From assembly GCA_018417955.1 (NCBI GenBank), contig JACTVC010000003.1, positions 1,612,001 to 1,676,000 of the forward strand: a DNA stretch of 64,000 nucleotides, in the 5' to 3' direction. This stretch comes from Laccaria trichodermophora (Eukaryota; Basidiomycota; Agaricomycetes; Agaricales; Hydnangiaceae). The notes beneath the pieces are model-generated. The model did not search any database. It was not told the DNA's origin and worked only from the letters and a program-made list of their open reading frames with translations. The position numbers and the translations under genes are program-made. This document shows positions 1 to 11,148 of the stretch, piece after piece (the first letter of the stretch is position 1; every line of letters starts with the position of its first letter).

Positions 1-41
1 GGAAAGCGGTATATAGATACCTTTAGTTTGCTATATAGTAT

Positions 42-113
42 GCCTTCGTGGCTCAGTTGGCTTCAGCGCTCGTCAAGTTGAAGATGTTGAGGGTTCAATT
101 CTTCTCTTGGGCA
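42..113 (+). other. degenerate tRNA-like sequence
   Basis: This 72-nt stretch has a good RNA polymerase III A box (TGGCTCAGTTGG) and a near-consensus B box (GGTTCAATTC) at tRNA spacing. It begins GCC and ends GGCA. The acceptor stem pairs only partly and the D and anticodon arms are weak, so a working tRNA is unlikely. It could be a decayed tRNA or the head of a tRNA-derived SINE. It lies next to satellite and retroelement DNA, which fits a repeat origin. Confidence 0.4.
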
Positions 114-149
114 AATATTTCTTTTTATTTAAATTAGTAAGAACACTAT

Positions 150-470
150 AAATACAACTATTTATATGTATTCTGATGGTATGATGATGGAGTCCATGTG
201 AACTGTTCCATGGAATCCTTATGGAATAGTACATGGATTTGCAATATAAATTTATTGGAAATTCCATGGAATCCACATGGACCACTACATGGAATGTCTA
301 TGGAATGGTCCATTCCATATGGACTCCAAATGGACTCCATAGTGGATATGGAATAAAAAAATGGCTGGCTTCCCAGCCAAAAATTTGACTATATGGAGTC
401 CATGGAATGAGGTTGGAATCCATCCATTCCATATGGAATCCACATGGAAAATAGCGGGGAGTGTAAAGAC
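150..470. repeat. CCATATGG/GGAATCC short-unit satellite
   Basis: The stretch is built almost entirely from words such as CCATATGG, CCATGG, GGAATCC, CACATGG and GGACTCC in changing order and orientation, so many short palindromes result. It adjoins the 3' end of the retroelement pol ORF. The pol reading frame runs into it and there codes for a meaningless repeat-derived tail. Confidence 0.7.
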
Positions 471-2904
471 CTCTGAGATAGGATCAGCCGGATTGGTGTG
501 AGACTCAATATAGACAGGTTTTATGATAATTGATTTGGCCATGAGAGCCAGGTGTGTGCGGCGGACAGCAAGATTCAAGTGGATGTTCCCACTGTGGCCT
601 TTATCAAGGGCACCAATAGTACCTTGGTTGTCAGAATGCACAAGCAAATGTGTGTCATGAATGCTTCTTGATTCTAGAAACATAACTAAAAGTTCGATAG
701 CAACCGTTTCGAGCCAGCAGATATCTCGGCCCTCAATCTTCCAGGAAGGTGAGAGCTGGAAGGAAGCCCATTCCTCACCAATGATGATTCCAATACCCCA
801 TGATGTGGAAGCATCAACATACAGTCCGAGGTCCAATAGAGGTCCAGCAGGATGAAGAGACCGAGAGACCCCAGGCAAGGTAAGTTTAACAAGCCACCAC
901 TTGAGATCAGTAATCAATGAGTGCGGAGGGTGCTTCGTAAGAAATTCATCACTGTGGAATGTGGATGCAAAGTTAGACAGAGAAGGGAGGTGGGAACGGC
1001 CATCAAGATAGACGAAAGTGATATGACAGAGAGATCCATGGATCTTCTCTACATCATGTAAATGGCAAGGTCGTCCTTCAAAATCCGTAAGGAATTGGAG
1101 GACACGCTGATGGAACTTGTTTCTCTTTCTGTCTAGCAGACTGACTAGCTTCTGGGGAATATCCCAGAGAAACCCAATGAAGGTCATCACAAACGAGAAA
1201 TGTTCGTCGCCCTTTTCATCATGCCAGGGAATACCGAGGGAAGAGATGTGACGGAGCATCTCAGATCGGTCATAATCATAGCGGAAGGTGCTGTCAACAA
1301 AGAGACCAGATTCCGAAGGGAATCGAAAGGCCTTCAAATCGTCTTCATACTTCGGCACTGGAAAGACTCCTTCAGCTCTCCAAATGTCGACGACCACATT
1401 GGCAATCATACCAGCATTACTGCTGGCGCAGGCAGCGCCGAATGGGTGAGTGTGATTGATGAAGAAATCGTCTGAGGTTCCTTGAACGACAAGCCAAGGT
1501 TTATGGGAAGGGAGAACTGGGCATGTATGATGGAATTTCTTGATATCAAGAGTACATGCTTGCGTGCCAGGAGGCGCGTGAGATATCTGCGAGAGCAAGA
1601 GTGTGAGCATAATGCACAGGAAAGGATGATACACAAAGACAAGCATGAAATATGACATAAAGGATGAGGGAAGCATATACGACACATTACATCAAAGAAT
1701 TACCATGCACGATGAGATAGATAAACCAAGAATCATCATGCTTGGTGCATGGAAGATAATCATCGTGCATAACACACAGAAGATAATCATCATGCTTGAC
1801 GCATGGGAGATGATTCATCATGCAGATGGCACGGAACAGGAAAGATAATAGAGAGTCATTGTGCCGATGGCACGGAACAGGAAAGATGATGGAGAATGAT
1901 AAAGGGACAACGTCCCAGGTAACTTGCATAGAGCAAAAATACCCAAAGAGCCACTGGGTGCGAGACCAGGGCTAAGAAATGAAAACATCTCTATGCACGA
2001 AACGCAAAAGAGATGTGTAATAGAGAGAAAAAGAAAGGGCAGGAAGAGATAGAAAGGGGTGGTGACTCACGATATCAGCGACTTTTGATGCGGTGTCAAA
2101 ACGCATAGGAAAGTCGTCCTTGTGGATGTGTGAATTGACAGATGCGTGGAATTCTGTTGTTTTGGAGAGGTGTTGGCAGACTCTCAGCTTGTCCGGCACT
2201 CCTGGATTTTGAGGTTGAACGGAGACGATAAGAGAGGAGGATTGAAAGGGGCCACATAAGAGTTTTTCAGTAACCTCGCAAGAGAAAGGGCCAGATAGTC
2301 TACCTGCCGAAAGTTCTTTGCTTAACCAGTTGGAGACAGTGTTGGGATAAGATAAGGTGGAAGCATTGTTGGGCATGATAACAGTCTGGGAAAGTGGTGG
2401 CATATGACCAATAGGGAAACCGACGTGGAGGTTGCCTGGGAGAAGTGGATAATCGTCGAGGAGATGGTGCTTGCGCAGTAGAAATTCAAAAGTGTCGGCA
2501 TTGTAAGGATGTAGGATTCTGTTGAATAGGAGAGATTCTTCGGGAGAGGTGTCAGATGAAGGGGGGCGAGGGATGATTGAAGAAGAGAAATCTGAGTACG
2601 AGAGGGAAAGGGAAGATGATGCTGGAAGAAACACGTCAGTTTGAGGGGCGCAAACGGCAGGTCCACGAGAAGGCGTTGTGGTTTTTGCTGCCACAGAATG
2701 AGCAGACATGAACGCGTTCATCTTTATGGGAGCAGGGATGACCACAGTCGCCTCTGAGATTCCAGCTGATACATATAACGTGGTTGTCAGGGCTGAGGAG
2801 ATTGCGGTCATGGTACTTTGCCCAGACCGACTTGCTGTCACTTTTGAATTTAATGGGCGCCGTGCTATCTGCGTGTTGGGTTGTGTCGTGACCTTGCTTG
2901 GCAC
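450..2904 (-). CDS. reverse transcriptase/RNase H (pol), with intron, truncated
   Basis: This is retrotransposon pol on the minus strand. The first exon, ending at 2071, codes the N-terminal part of RT. A 484-nt intron (2070-1587) has donor GTGAGT and acceptor CTCGCAG. The second exon starts at 1586 and is in frame with the first. It carries RT motif B-like residues (NAGMIANVVVDIW), the catalytic YEDD box at 1349-1338, and an RNase H domain with acidic residues in LYVDAS, WLETVAIELL and HSDNQG. Similarity appears to stop after NPADPIS near 450, where satellite begins, so any downstream domain is missing. The ORF itself runs on to 285 as repeat-derived residues. The real start is uncertain because the frame opens inside the zinc-finger ORF. 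Probably a non-functional or non-autonomous copy. Confidence 0.75.
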
Positions 2905-4123
2905 AGATGAGGCAGTCGGGCATCAAGGAGGAGGATCAACCGCTGCCTGATTGAAAGGGCTGGGAGAGGTGTGGTTGGGAAGAGCGAGGGTTGAGTTTTG
3001 GAGTAAGCTTGTTGACAGCACTGCTGAAAGAAGATTTCGCAGGTGCAGATGACAACATCATTCCACGGATGTCAACCATCATTTCTTGCTGCTTCTCGGA
3101 TAGTTTATAAGCTTGATAATAGCGGGCCGCGTCAAATTCTCCATACTTCGCCCAGTGTTCTTGACGGAATTTTAATTCATTGGCTTTCCATGCATCATAG
3201 AGCTCATCCTTGGTGTCCTGAGAGGTATAAAAACAAAAATGATTGTTATACCAAGTACTGTGTGCCTTGTGTGTGCCTTCTTCATCCTGCTCTTTCTGGA
3301 AAAGGTACATATTCCTGGCAGCTTCGGTCCACTGGCTACAAGACAAAGATAATTCCTTGCCAAAATGCATTGAGAGTTTTTCAATGTCCAAAATGACATT
3401 ACCTTTTGTCTTGCCAGGATTCAGATTAGTCTTTGTCATTGCCAGAGTAGATGCCTCAACATTTAAGATGTTCAGGTTTTTGTTGAGGAAGAAAGGAAGG
3501 GGAACAGCGATGCAGAGTTCAGTGTCAAAGAGGTTCTGTGGGAACGTAGCCTGCCATGGGACTCCCACAACCCAAGGCACCATCTTCTGTCCATTCATGC
3601 AACGCCGCTTGGCAATCCTGGCCTCCTCTGCAGAAAGTTTCTGTTCATCAGCAGGTTTCCGTTTCATTTTTAACTTCTCCTTTATCTCTTCATCTGCAAT
3701 CCATTTGGCTAGTTTGGAATAGATCAGGCCAGGGAAGGAAGCCGCAAAAGAAGGGACATGGAAGCGGTTAAGATCAACTTCATCGAGAGTAATGAGAGAG
3801 GCCTCTTCAGAACTGGGCTCTTCATGAACAGCAGGATCCAACACGTGATCAAAGGATCTCTGAGATCTTTCAGCATTTTTGTCTTCGATTTCTCTGTTCA
3901 TCTGAAGGATAGAGACCAACGGCAAGTTTCTAAGCATTTGAACGATGGCTGGTGATGTGTGAGTGCGAGGGACGCAAGAAGTAGCAGCAGGAGTATCAGA
4001 GACAGATGTAGCCGCAGTTTGAGAACTAGGTGTAGCTGCAGTTTGAGAGCTTTCAGTGCTAGTAACCACGGTCAGAGGGATGTTGGCCATTGTAAAGGCT
4101 GGGAAGAAGTTGCCAAAGTTCAA
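2636..4123 (-). pseudogene. gag-like ORF with Cys/His zinc-finger module, one in-frame stop
   Basis: The open frame starts at 4123; an alternative ATG is at 4090. It codes a Ser/Thr-rich head and a charged middle region and reaches a TGA at 2938-2936. The same frame then stays open to 2636 and codes a Cys/His-rich module (CLICAKQGH, CISWNLRGDC, CSFCGSKNH), as expected for a nucleic-acid-binding gag or capsid-like protein. Because both parts share one frame, the TGA looks like a point mutation, perhaps CGA to TGA. Its 3' end overlaps the pol frame, a usual gag-pol arrangement. Confidence 0.65.
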
Positions 4124-4133
4124 AAAATTAACT

Positions 4134-4302
4134 GATGGATGAGAGGACTCTTTTACGCATCAGAACAATAAACTTAGTGACAAGGATGGATGAGAGGACT
4201 CTTTTACGTGTCAGAACGATAAACTTAGTGACAAGGAGAATGCAGTTCTCCTTGTCTGACCTTTGGAGACATGTATGACTGTTTGTACTTATGAGTACAA
4301 AC
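4134..4302. repeat. 51-bp tandem duplication followed by two perfect hairpins
   Basis: Two near-identical 51-bp units (4134-4184 and 4185-4235) begin GATGGATGAGAGGACTC. They are followed by an 11-bp perfect stem with a 5-nt loop (4230-4256, GACAAGGAGAA arms) and a 9-bp perfect stem with a 4-nt loop (4281-4302, GTTTGTACT arms). They lie just upstream of the gag-like ORF and may be the 5' end of that element. From 4303 to 4705 nothing else is recognised except the likely leader of the next gene. Confidence 0.7.
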
Positions 4303-4705
4303 GCGAGACTTCGTTCTGACGCTCTGACGTTATCTTATCCGATAATGAGCTTGTCACTCGTTCCTCGTGATCGCTCATCGCGGAACTTATTTATTTAGCT
4401 CGCTATCGGGCCCGAAGCGGAGCTTGTAAGAAGCGGCTGGTTGCGAACTGCAAAGCACAGGATCATACGTCGCTCACCCTTACGGTAATTACCTGCCACC
4501 TGCTAATCTTTCTATACTTCAAGTCACTGCTTGTTGAATTTGGGCCCTGATAAGGTGCCCACGTTCCCGCACAAACTGGAGACTGGCTTGGATCCCACGC
4601 TCGTTGTTCAATTTTACTCCCCAGGACTCTAATACTGCTTACTTGAGTCGAGACACCAATAGGGGACACCGTGCTTCAGATTCTGACGACAACCACACAT
4701 ACGAA

Positions 4706-6729
4706 ATGGTCCAAACTTATGGAGTCGCTGAGGCGACCGACGTTGACCCGAGTACTGGTGGAGACGAGGCACGCGCCTTGCTAGGTGGGGATAGTGCAAC
4801 AGTGAGGAAGGACGCGAAACCTGATGGCCATGCAACCATTGTGAGCTGCATTAGCAACCTTTCCAACACCATCATTGGCAGTGGTACGCGTTATCTCTTT
4901 TGCATTCGTTTTGCCGTCGAAACTTACTTGCGTGTGTTTCGTAGGAATGCTAACATTTCCCATGGTAATAACCGCTTGTCTCTTCCGTTGATAAGGATGC
5001 TTATGAATGTTACTTTATTTATAGGCAATGGCGTCGGCTGGCATAATTCCTGGAATCATCACCTGTGTCTTTTCGGGAGGTGTAGCGGCGTTTGGGCTGT
5101 ACTTGCTGTCGCTATGCGCAGCCAAGACCAAGTACCGACACTCGTCTTTCCACGCGGTATCCCAGCTCACGTTCCCGAAAGCGGCCGTTTTTTTCGATGC
5201 GGCAATTGCTACCAAGTGCTTCGGGGTATCCATAAGGTACTACCCCGACGAAATATGTGAAACTCGTTTGTATGCTGAAACTTCGAATGTCTCAGCTACT
5301 TGATTATCATCAAAGGGCTCATGCCGAACGTGGTCGAGTCGCTGTATCACGACCTTACTTCTTCAGATACCAACCCTCCTGCTTGGGCTTTGGACGGTGG
5401 TAACTGGATTAGTATATTCATGCTTGTTCTTGTGCCATTATCATTCCTTCGACATCTTGACAGTCTCCGGCACACTAGCTATATTGCATTGTTTTCTGTC
5501 GGTAAGTTGAAGAATTCTTCGCTGGGAGTTTAATTGACCGACCTGTCTTCTCAGCTTATCTCGTTGTTATCGTTATTAAGTGTTATTTCTGGCCGCTCTC
5601 TGGCATGCCTACCCGAGGAGAAGTCCACCTAATCCATTTTTCACCAAACTTCATCTCGACCTTTCCTGTACAAGTATTTGCATTTACATGTGCTCAGAAT
5701 GTCTGTATTTTCGAAATCGAGTGTAGGCTCAATCTGATCAATCTTTTTTTTTCTATTCCAGCTTTTTCCCATTTACAACGAACTCAAAAAGAATACCCAA
5801 AAGCGCATGAACATTGTCGTCGCAGGGTCCATCGGGTCAGCGACTTTGACGTACGAGATTATTGCAGTATTTGGATACTTGACCTTTGGGTCAAAGGTTT
5901 GTATTGGTGACCCTGTACGTAAAACGTCAAACATCCGGCTGACGCGCAAACCTGCAGGTCGGCTCAAATATCATTGCCATGTATCCATCGGTGTCGCTTT
6001 TTATTGCCGTAGGGCAACTTGCGATCGTTGTTTTGGTGTTGTTTTCGTACCCTTTGCAAGTCCATCCGTGTCGGAATTGCTTGGACAAGGTGTTTCACCC
6101 GTCACACGTGGCGCCCCCCGTGAAGCCCGTTATTGTGGAAGATGGCGATGCCGAAGACGAACCTGAAGACGACGAAAACGAGGACGACCATGGACATGTA
6201 GAGATGAGTACACTGAAGCACACGTTATTGACCGGCGGTATCATTGCCAGTGGATTTACAATTGCCTATTTTGTGGATGACCTACGAATGGGTAGGTAGT
6301 TTTTGCGAGCGGCGTTGTCGGCTCACTGACCCCGTTACTTTCTAGTTTTGGCGTTTGTTGGTTCTACGGGCTCTACAACAATATCCTTTATCCTGCCGGG
6401 CTTATTTTATTGGAAGGTAAGGGCAAAGGCTTTGGTTGGTTATACTGTGAGGGTGACTTGCTATTTTGTAGCTCTCACGCAACGATTCTAGCATGCCGCG
6501 ATCCCTTAACCTGGGTGCATTGGGATTGGCAGTATATGGTGCATTCATTTTTATATTCTGGTATGTGAAATTGTTGGTTCAGTGTACCAGAATGTTCATG
6601 AACGAACAGCCTTGGATTCAATATATACCAAGTGATATACCCCCCACCGGTTTAGGTAGCTGTATTAGAAATATAATAGATATAGAAGAAAATACCCACG
6701 ATGCTGGTTTTGAGAATTTCAATGTCTAA
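4706..6729 (+). CDS. AVT-type vacuolar amino acid transporter
   Basis: A multi-exon gene of the amino acid/auxin permease (AAAP, Aa_trans) family, resembling yeast AVT5/6/7 and animal SLC38. These are proton-coupled amino acid carriers with about 11 membrane segments in vacuole or plasma membrane. The ATG at 4706 starts a short cytosolic N-terminus. The conserved NTIIGSG motif leads over an intron into MLTFPM. Exons read as 4706-4883, 4945-4964, 5025-5236, 5296-5501, 5555-5700, 5762-5896, 5958-6291, 6346-6416 and 6472 onward, all phase-consistent with GT-AG borders. An acidic loop rich in D and E precedes the last helices. The C-terminal exon is unclear: the frame stays open to 6729, but a splice near 6560 is possible, so the last 50 residues are doubtful. 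Confidence 0.87.
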
Positions 6730-6876
6730 CCGCTTCAACTGCTGTTGACCTTTTGACGATTGATCCGTTGTCGAGAGGAATTGTGTGTGTACGTTGGAGA
6801 CGGCGTCGTTCCCTATCCGTCGTTTTTCCCTTTCTTCTTGCCATCGTCGTCTGCTTCAAAAAGCCCTCGTCTTGTC

Positions 6877-9783
6877 ATGGACACAGCCCACATGTCTATC
6901 CAACTTTACCCCACAGAGCAACCTCTTGCCTGCCCAAACTCTCGTTCGCCATCCTCAATCATCTCTAATCCCTCCCGCAATCCAACCCCATCATCAAACA
7001 TCACAAGTCCAATCCCCTCAGCAACGTCCTCCATCGATTTCCCCTCCTCTATCTCTCCTTACTCAACCTCGCCCTTTGCTATCGATGCCAACGGCATGAA
7101 TCCTGTCGAACCAGACACACCCTCGGACCTAGACAGCCCCTCGGCTCAGGCCACGAACCAACAACCATCAGATGTCGACCCTCAGATTCTAGAGGCGCTT
7201 AGAAGCAAAGATAGGATTTATGTATTGAAGCTAGGAGAGCTTATGGAGGGTCTGATCAAAGAACGCAGGTATCGCTCATCTTCTTTCTCATTGTCGTTCG
7301 TTTTCTCGGTGTGACTGACTTTCTGCCAGGCCAAGGGTTGACTTGACGCCCGCGACGTCTTATCAGCGGTTGCTTGTCCACCGTTGTTCAGCCTACTACA
7401 AACTCGCCCCCGACACAGATCCTACCACGAAAGGTATCTCTGTATTGCCAACCATAGAAAGCAGGATGTACGTTGACAACATCAGTTTTCTTCTGTGACT
7501 AATTTTTCGTTGCAGTCCCTCTCGCCGAATTTGTGAACTTGTTCCAGCGGAGGCAACAGCCCAACCGGCGTTTAAGATTATGCGACGATCACCCCCAGAC
7601 CGTCGGCCGAAACTACCACGATCACAGACTGGCTCGGTTGCCGGCGAGGATGCGGACCTGTCTGACGTTGAGCCATCCGAGTCGGGAAGTTTGGGCGGGC
7701 GGAGTAATGCTACTGGTGGTAGCACCAAAAAGCGAATGACTATAGAAGAACGCGCGGCGGCTTATAACGAAGCCCGATCTCGTATATTTATGGGCTTTGA
7801 AGAAAAGGAAAAGGCGAAAGACAAAGACATGAGCTCCAGCTCATCATCTCTCAGTCTCGTTTCTGGTTCTGCGTCCATTGGAGGAGACGGTAGCAGTGTG
7901 GGCGATTTAGATGACTCTGCAAGCTCTCCGGCGACAGAGAGTGAGTGGTCGGGTCCTTCGGGTCCACCTCTCACACGAGACAAAAGGGAAGGCAGGCGTG
8001 GTGGATCTGGCAACGCGTCTGCTTCATCCTCCACGCGATCTCTACGGTCGAATGCGCCATCCTTCAACGCCAATGGCACTGGTAGTTCACGAAATTCGCG
8101 AGCGCCCTCGCCGTCGTCCTTCACCTACCCCTCTCTTTACGAGCCACCGTCCTCAGGACAAATGTACGATCCATCACAGTTCCCTGGCCCTCACAATTCT
8201 GGATATCATGCGGCGCAATACATTTATCCGTACTCTGCACCGAATCAACCGTACCACTACCCATATTACGCACCTCAGTACAATGCCTATCAACATCCAC
8301 AGCATCACCCCTCACGCGACGCGTCAGACTCTTCAATACCAGAGAACTATCCACCCCTGCAGACTATGAACTATGGCAACCCCTACATTTGGGCACCTCG
8401 AAACCAACCCCCATTGCAATCTCCTCCTCACATGCAGCAGCATCCTCCACTGCCACCCCACCAATCCCAGCCTCCGCAACACTCCATGACATCTCATCCG
8501 CCCCATTTCCAACCCTACATGACACCATCCCATCCTTATCCCTATCCGATACCGGGATACTATCCCCCGCCTCCAGGGCAACATATGCCCCCTCCTCCCC
8601 CTCATATGGGGATGCATCAATCCATGTATGAAATACCAAGGGCCATGAATGGGAACATGGTGGGAAACGACCCTAACCACGGAAATTTAGGTAGTGGCGG
8701 TGGAAGACCAAACCTAGACAACGGTGTCAGCTCCAATAGCAATGGACGTTCGACAACGAGAAATAACGGCGTTGTGCATGGGGGGAATGGAAATGGCAAG
8801 CAGCGAAATGGCCCTCCGATGCCCCCATCTAACCGTTCTTCCTGGAGTTACGGCCCAGGCATCGGGATAGGTGGCCACGTTTCCCAATCGGGTATTAATG
8901 GAGGCGAAGCCGTTGGCCCAAGATTTAATAACACGCGGAGACAGTCTGGAAACAGCAGTTCCAGCAATAGTCGGGCGTCGTCAAACTGCGATGATGTCTC
9001 TTCTACTGCAGTGAGTCATTGTCCGTTATCTGCCAGGGTAGACCAGTGATTCATCTTTTAGTCGTCATCTACCACCTCATCCTCATCTCGCCGGACTTAT
9101 ACTTCCACGACATCATCACAGCACCCTCTGCCTGCACGACCCGACTGGGCAGTAGGGATAAAAGCGCAACCATCTTTAGCAGTGCGCTATCACGATCACC
9201 CACTCACAAACCCACATTCGATGTCTCCCATATCTCCATCACGCTCCCTCAACGGAAACATGAATAATGTATCTCCACGTCAACCTCTCAATCAGGAGCA
9301 AATGCCCATCGTCTCACTTCAATCCACCGATTTTCCACCACTGACACCTGCAGCCGAAAAACGGAATCCAGTGGTAAACGGTGCTTGGGGAAACTCGTCG
9401 TCGACTCGTTCGATTCTTTCACCCAACACAGGACACCAACCGGTGTTTGGGAACGCTTTGGTCAATCATAGTCCAAACTCAAGGCTCGAGGAGCCTGCGC
9501 GCGGGCTTGAACGCCCTACTCCCAAGGTTAGTTAGTTACTCCTCTAAAGTTTTGTGCCACGACTGATCTGGTTTCTTTTCAGTCTTCAGAGTTGTTTAAC
9601 CCCAAGATTGTCAGGCGCACTGCTACGGGGTCAACAAACACAAACGGGAAGACGCAAGGCGATAGAGAAAGAGAGACAGCGAGAGGAGATGCGGTCGCCA
9701 ACGCGATTCTCGTTGCACAGATTGAAAAGATCTCATTAGAGGAGAAGGGCTCCGAACACCCGCTGGTTGTATCTGCATCGTAG
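6877..9783 (+). CDS. R3H and SUZ domain RNA-binding protein
   Basis: A large single-stranded nucleic acid-binding protein. Exons are about 6877-7268, 7330-7467, 7516-9010, 9062-9526 and 9583-9783. Exon 2 holds the R3H domain (LLVHRCSAYYKL, then GISV). Exon 3 opens with the end of R3H (PSRRICELVP) and a SUZ-like segment (MTIEERAAAYNEARSRIF). The rest is low complexity: a Ser-rich region, then a long Pro/Tyr/His/Gln tract, then an Asn/Gly/Ser tract, typical of cytoplasmic mRNP proteins. The conserved ending includes RPDWAVGIKAQPS and AILVAQIEKISLEEKG. R3H-SUZ proteins bind mRNA and affect its stability or translation; that role is inferred here. The ATG at 6877 was chosen as the first in frame with the R3H exon after an upstream pyrimidine-rich leader. 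Confidence 0.88.
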
Positions 9784-10170
9784 GAGGGGCACTTTGGGTT
9801 ATAACCTCGTTTCCCATTACATACATCCTCCCTTGATGGTTTTATTATTACGCGGTGTCGCATTGCTGTGATGTTGTTTTTTTTGACTAGTTTATTTCAT
9901 TATCTTTGCTGTATTAATTTGTGGGTTCTACTCGCGTCGACCCTTTGTGAAGGCAAGTAAGCCTGGAAAGAACTTTAAAAGTTTTATTATTGTACAAGGC
10001 CACCAGCGTAGAGATACATTTTGGGAGTGCGCTAATCAAACAACAGAAGAAAAAAAAGTCTCAATACAACTGTTAAAGTACAATCAGAGGTCGTTGGGGA
10101 AATCGTAAAACTCCGGGATATTGACATGTATATAGGCAAATTCAATTTAGTCGTGGTCGTCCGAGAAAAA
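9784..10170. other. intergenic region between convergent genes
   Basis: This is the shared 3' flank of the R3H-SUZ gene (plus) and the BTG-like gene (minus). It is AT-rich with T and A runs, likely 3' UTRs and polyadenylation signals. No RNA gene or repeat seen. Confidence 0.6.
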
Positions 10171-11148
10171 CTAGCAATATCGTCGCCAAGAAGCATTTTT
10201 ACGCTGACCCGAGGTTTTCTTCGAGGCCACACCGGGAGTGCCAAGCATGACTCCCCCGGTCAACACGTTACTCTCGCCCCCTTGGTAAGAGTATCTGGTG
10301 ATGTCCTTTTTCGTTGCGTCAACGTACACGCAGGGTTGAGAGTTGGTAGATGAGGACACGGATGTCACGCTCTCCGAATCAAAATCGGAGAAGGAATACG
10401 TGGATGCACGCGAGCTAGGGCGCGAACTCTCGGGAGAGGATGGAGGCTCGGGAGAGGAAACCGGGGAGACGACGACTGGGGGAGAGCTTAAAGACGATGG
10501 GAAGCAGAACGAAGGCGAATAAGAGTGGAGAGATGGAATTTTGAAGTTCTCGCGGGTGGGAGTGGGGGAGACGATTATGCCCCTGAAGTTGGCGACCATC
10601 GAGAAAAGTTCTTCTTCGACTTCCTTTTCAGAGTCGATCAACAGCTGTTGAGCGACGGTGCGACGAGGCATCGCTGGGGTGACCGCGTCACGGATGACAC
10701 ATCCTCTATTAAATTGTTGCTTTTGTTGCTGGCAGAACTTGCTGATGGGGATTTGGGGTCCTTCAGCTGCGAACATAAAGGAGGAATACTTCTGAGTCAT
10801 AACGGGAGGTGGAGGTTGCCTCCACACCACGACGGTTTGGCCTCTAATTCCCGCGTAACGTGCGACGACGGACTGAGGCTCGATAAGCAAGTCGAATGAA
10901 CGCTGCCCGAGAAGCTTGAACCATTCGCTCCACTGGATGCCAGTTGCTATGCATGCGGCATAAATGGGCCGGGGAGGCAGGGCAGTGCTTGAGAGGGAGA
11001 GCTTAAAGCTCGGAGAAGGGTAGGCTGCGTTGATGGTCGTTTGGAGGATATGCTGAAGAGATGTAACCGTCTCGTGGGCGTAAACCAGCGTTAGGGGTCG
11101 TGTGAGGAAGGCGATAGCTTGAGCTACACTGGTCGTGTTAAGTGACAT
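10171..11148 (-). CDS. BTG/Tob-like anti-proliferative domain protein
   Basis: An intronless 325-residue protein. The first about 110 residues fit the BTG/Tob fold: an N-terminal helix pair ending near LVYAHETV, the segment YPSPSFKLSLSS followed by AACIATGI, and a closing motif RSFDLLIEPQSVVARYAG comparable to the LWVDPGEVS-R-GE motif. BTG/Tob proteins bind the CAF1 deadenylase and promote mRNA decay. After the domain comes a Ser/Pro-rich linker with predicted disorder and a short basic tail ending in WRRYC. The N-terminal match is recognisable but divergent, so the functional link to CCR4-NOT is an inference. It is divergently arranged with RPB4. Confidence 0.7.
   Translation of the reverse strand: MSLNTTSVAQAIAFLTRPLTLVYAHETVTSLQHILQTTINAAYPSPSFKLSLSSTALPPRPIYAACIATGIQWSEWFKLLGQRSFDLLIEPQSVVARYAGIRGQTVVVWRQPPPPVMTQKYSSFMFAAEGPQIPISKFCQQQKQQFNRGCVIRDAVTPAMPRRTVAQQLLIDSEKEVEEELFSMVANFRGIIVSPTPTRENFKIPSLHSYSPSFCFPSSLSSPPVVVSPVSSPEPPSSPESSRPSSRASTYSFSDFDSESVTSVSSSTNSQPCVYVDATKKDITRYSYQGGESNVLTGGVMLGTPGVASKKTSGQRKNASWRRYC

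Larger units (their letters stand above)
285..4302 (-). mobile_element. damaged retroelement with gag-like and RT/RNase H ORFs
   Basis: Read on the minus strand the order is: a gag-like ORF (4123 to 2936) continued by a zinc-finger module (to 2636), then in another frame a pol ORF (2904 to 2071 and 1586 to about 450) with reverse transcriptase and RNase H. No integrase, tyrosine recombinase or LTR was recognised. The RT/RNase H type resembles DIRS-like elements common in Agaricomycete genomes, but the class is inferred. The pol end is cut or obscured by the satellite at about 470. The upstream end is unclear; direct repeats and hairpins at 4134-4302 may belong to it. One in-frame stop interrupts the gag ORF. 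Confidence 0.75.

Noticed and set aside
42..113. functional tRNA gene
   Set aside because: Acceptor, D and anticodon stems pair poorly despite good A and B boxes.
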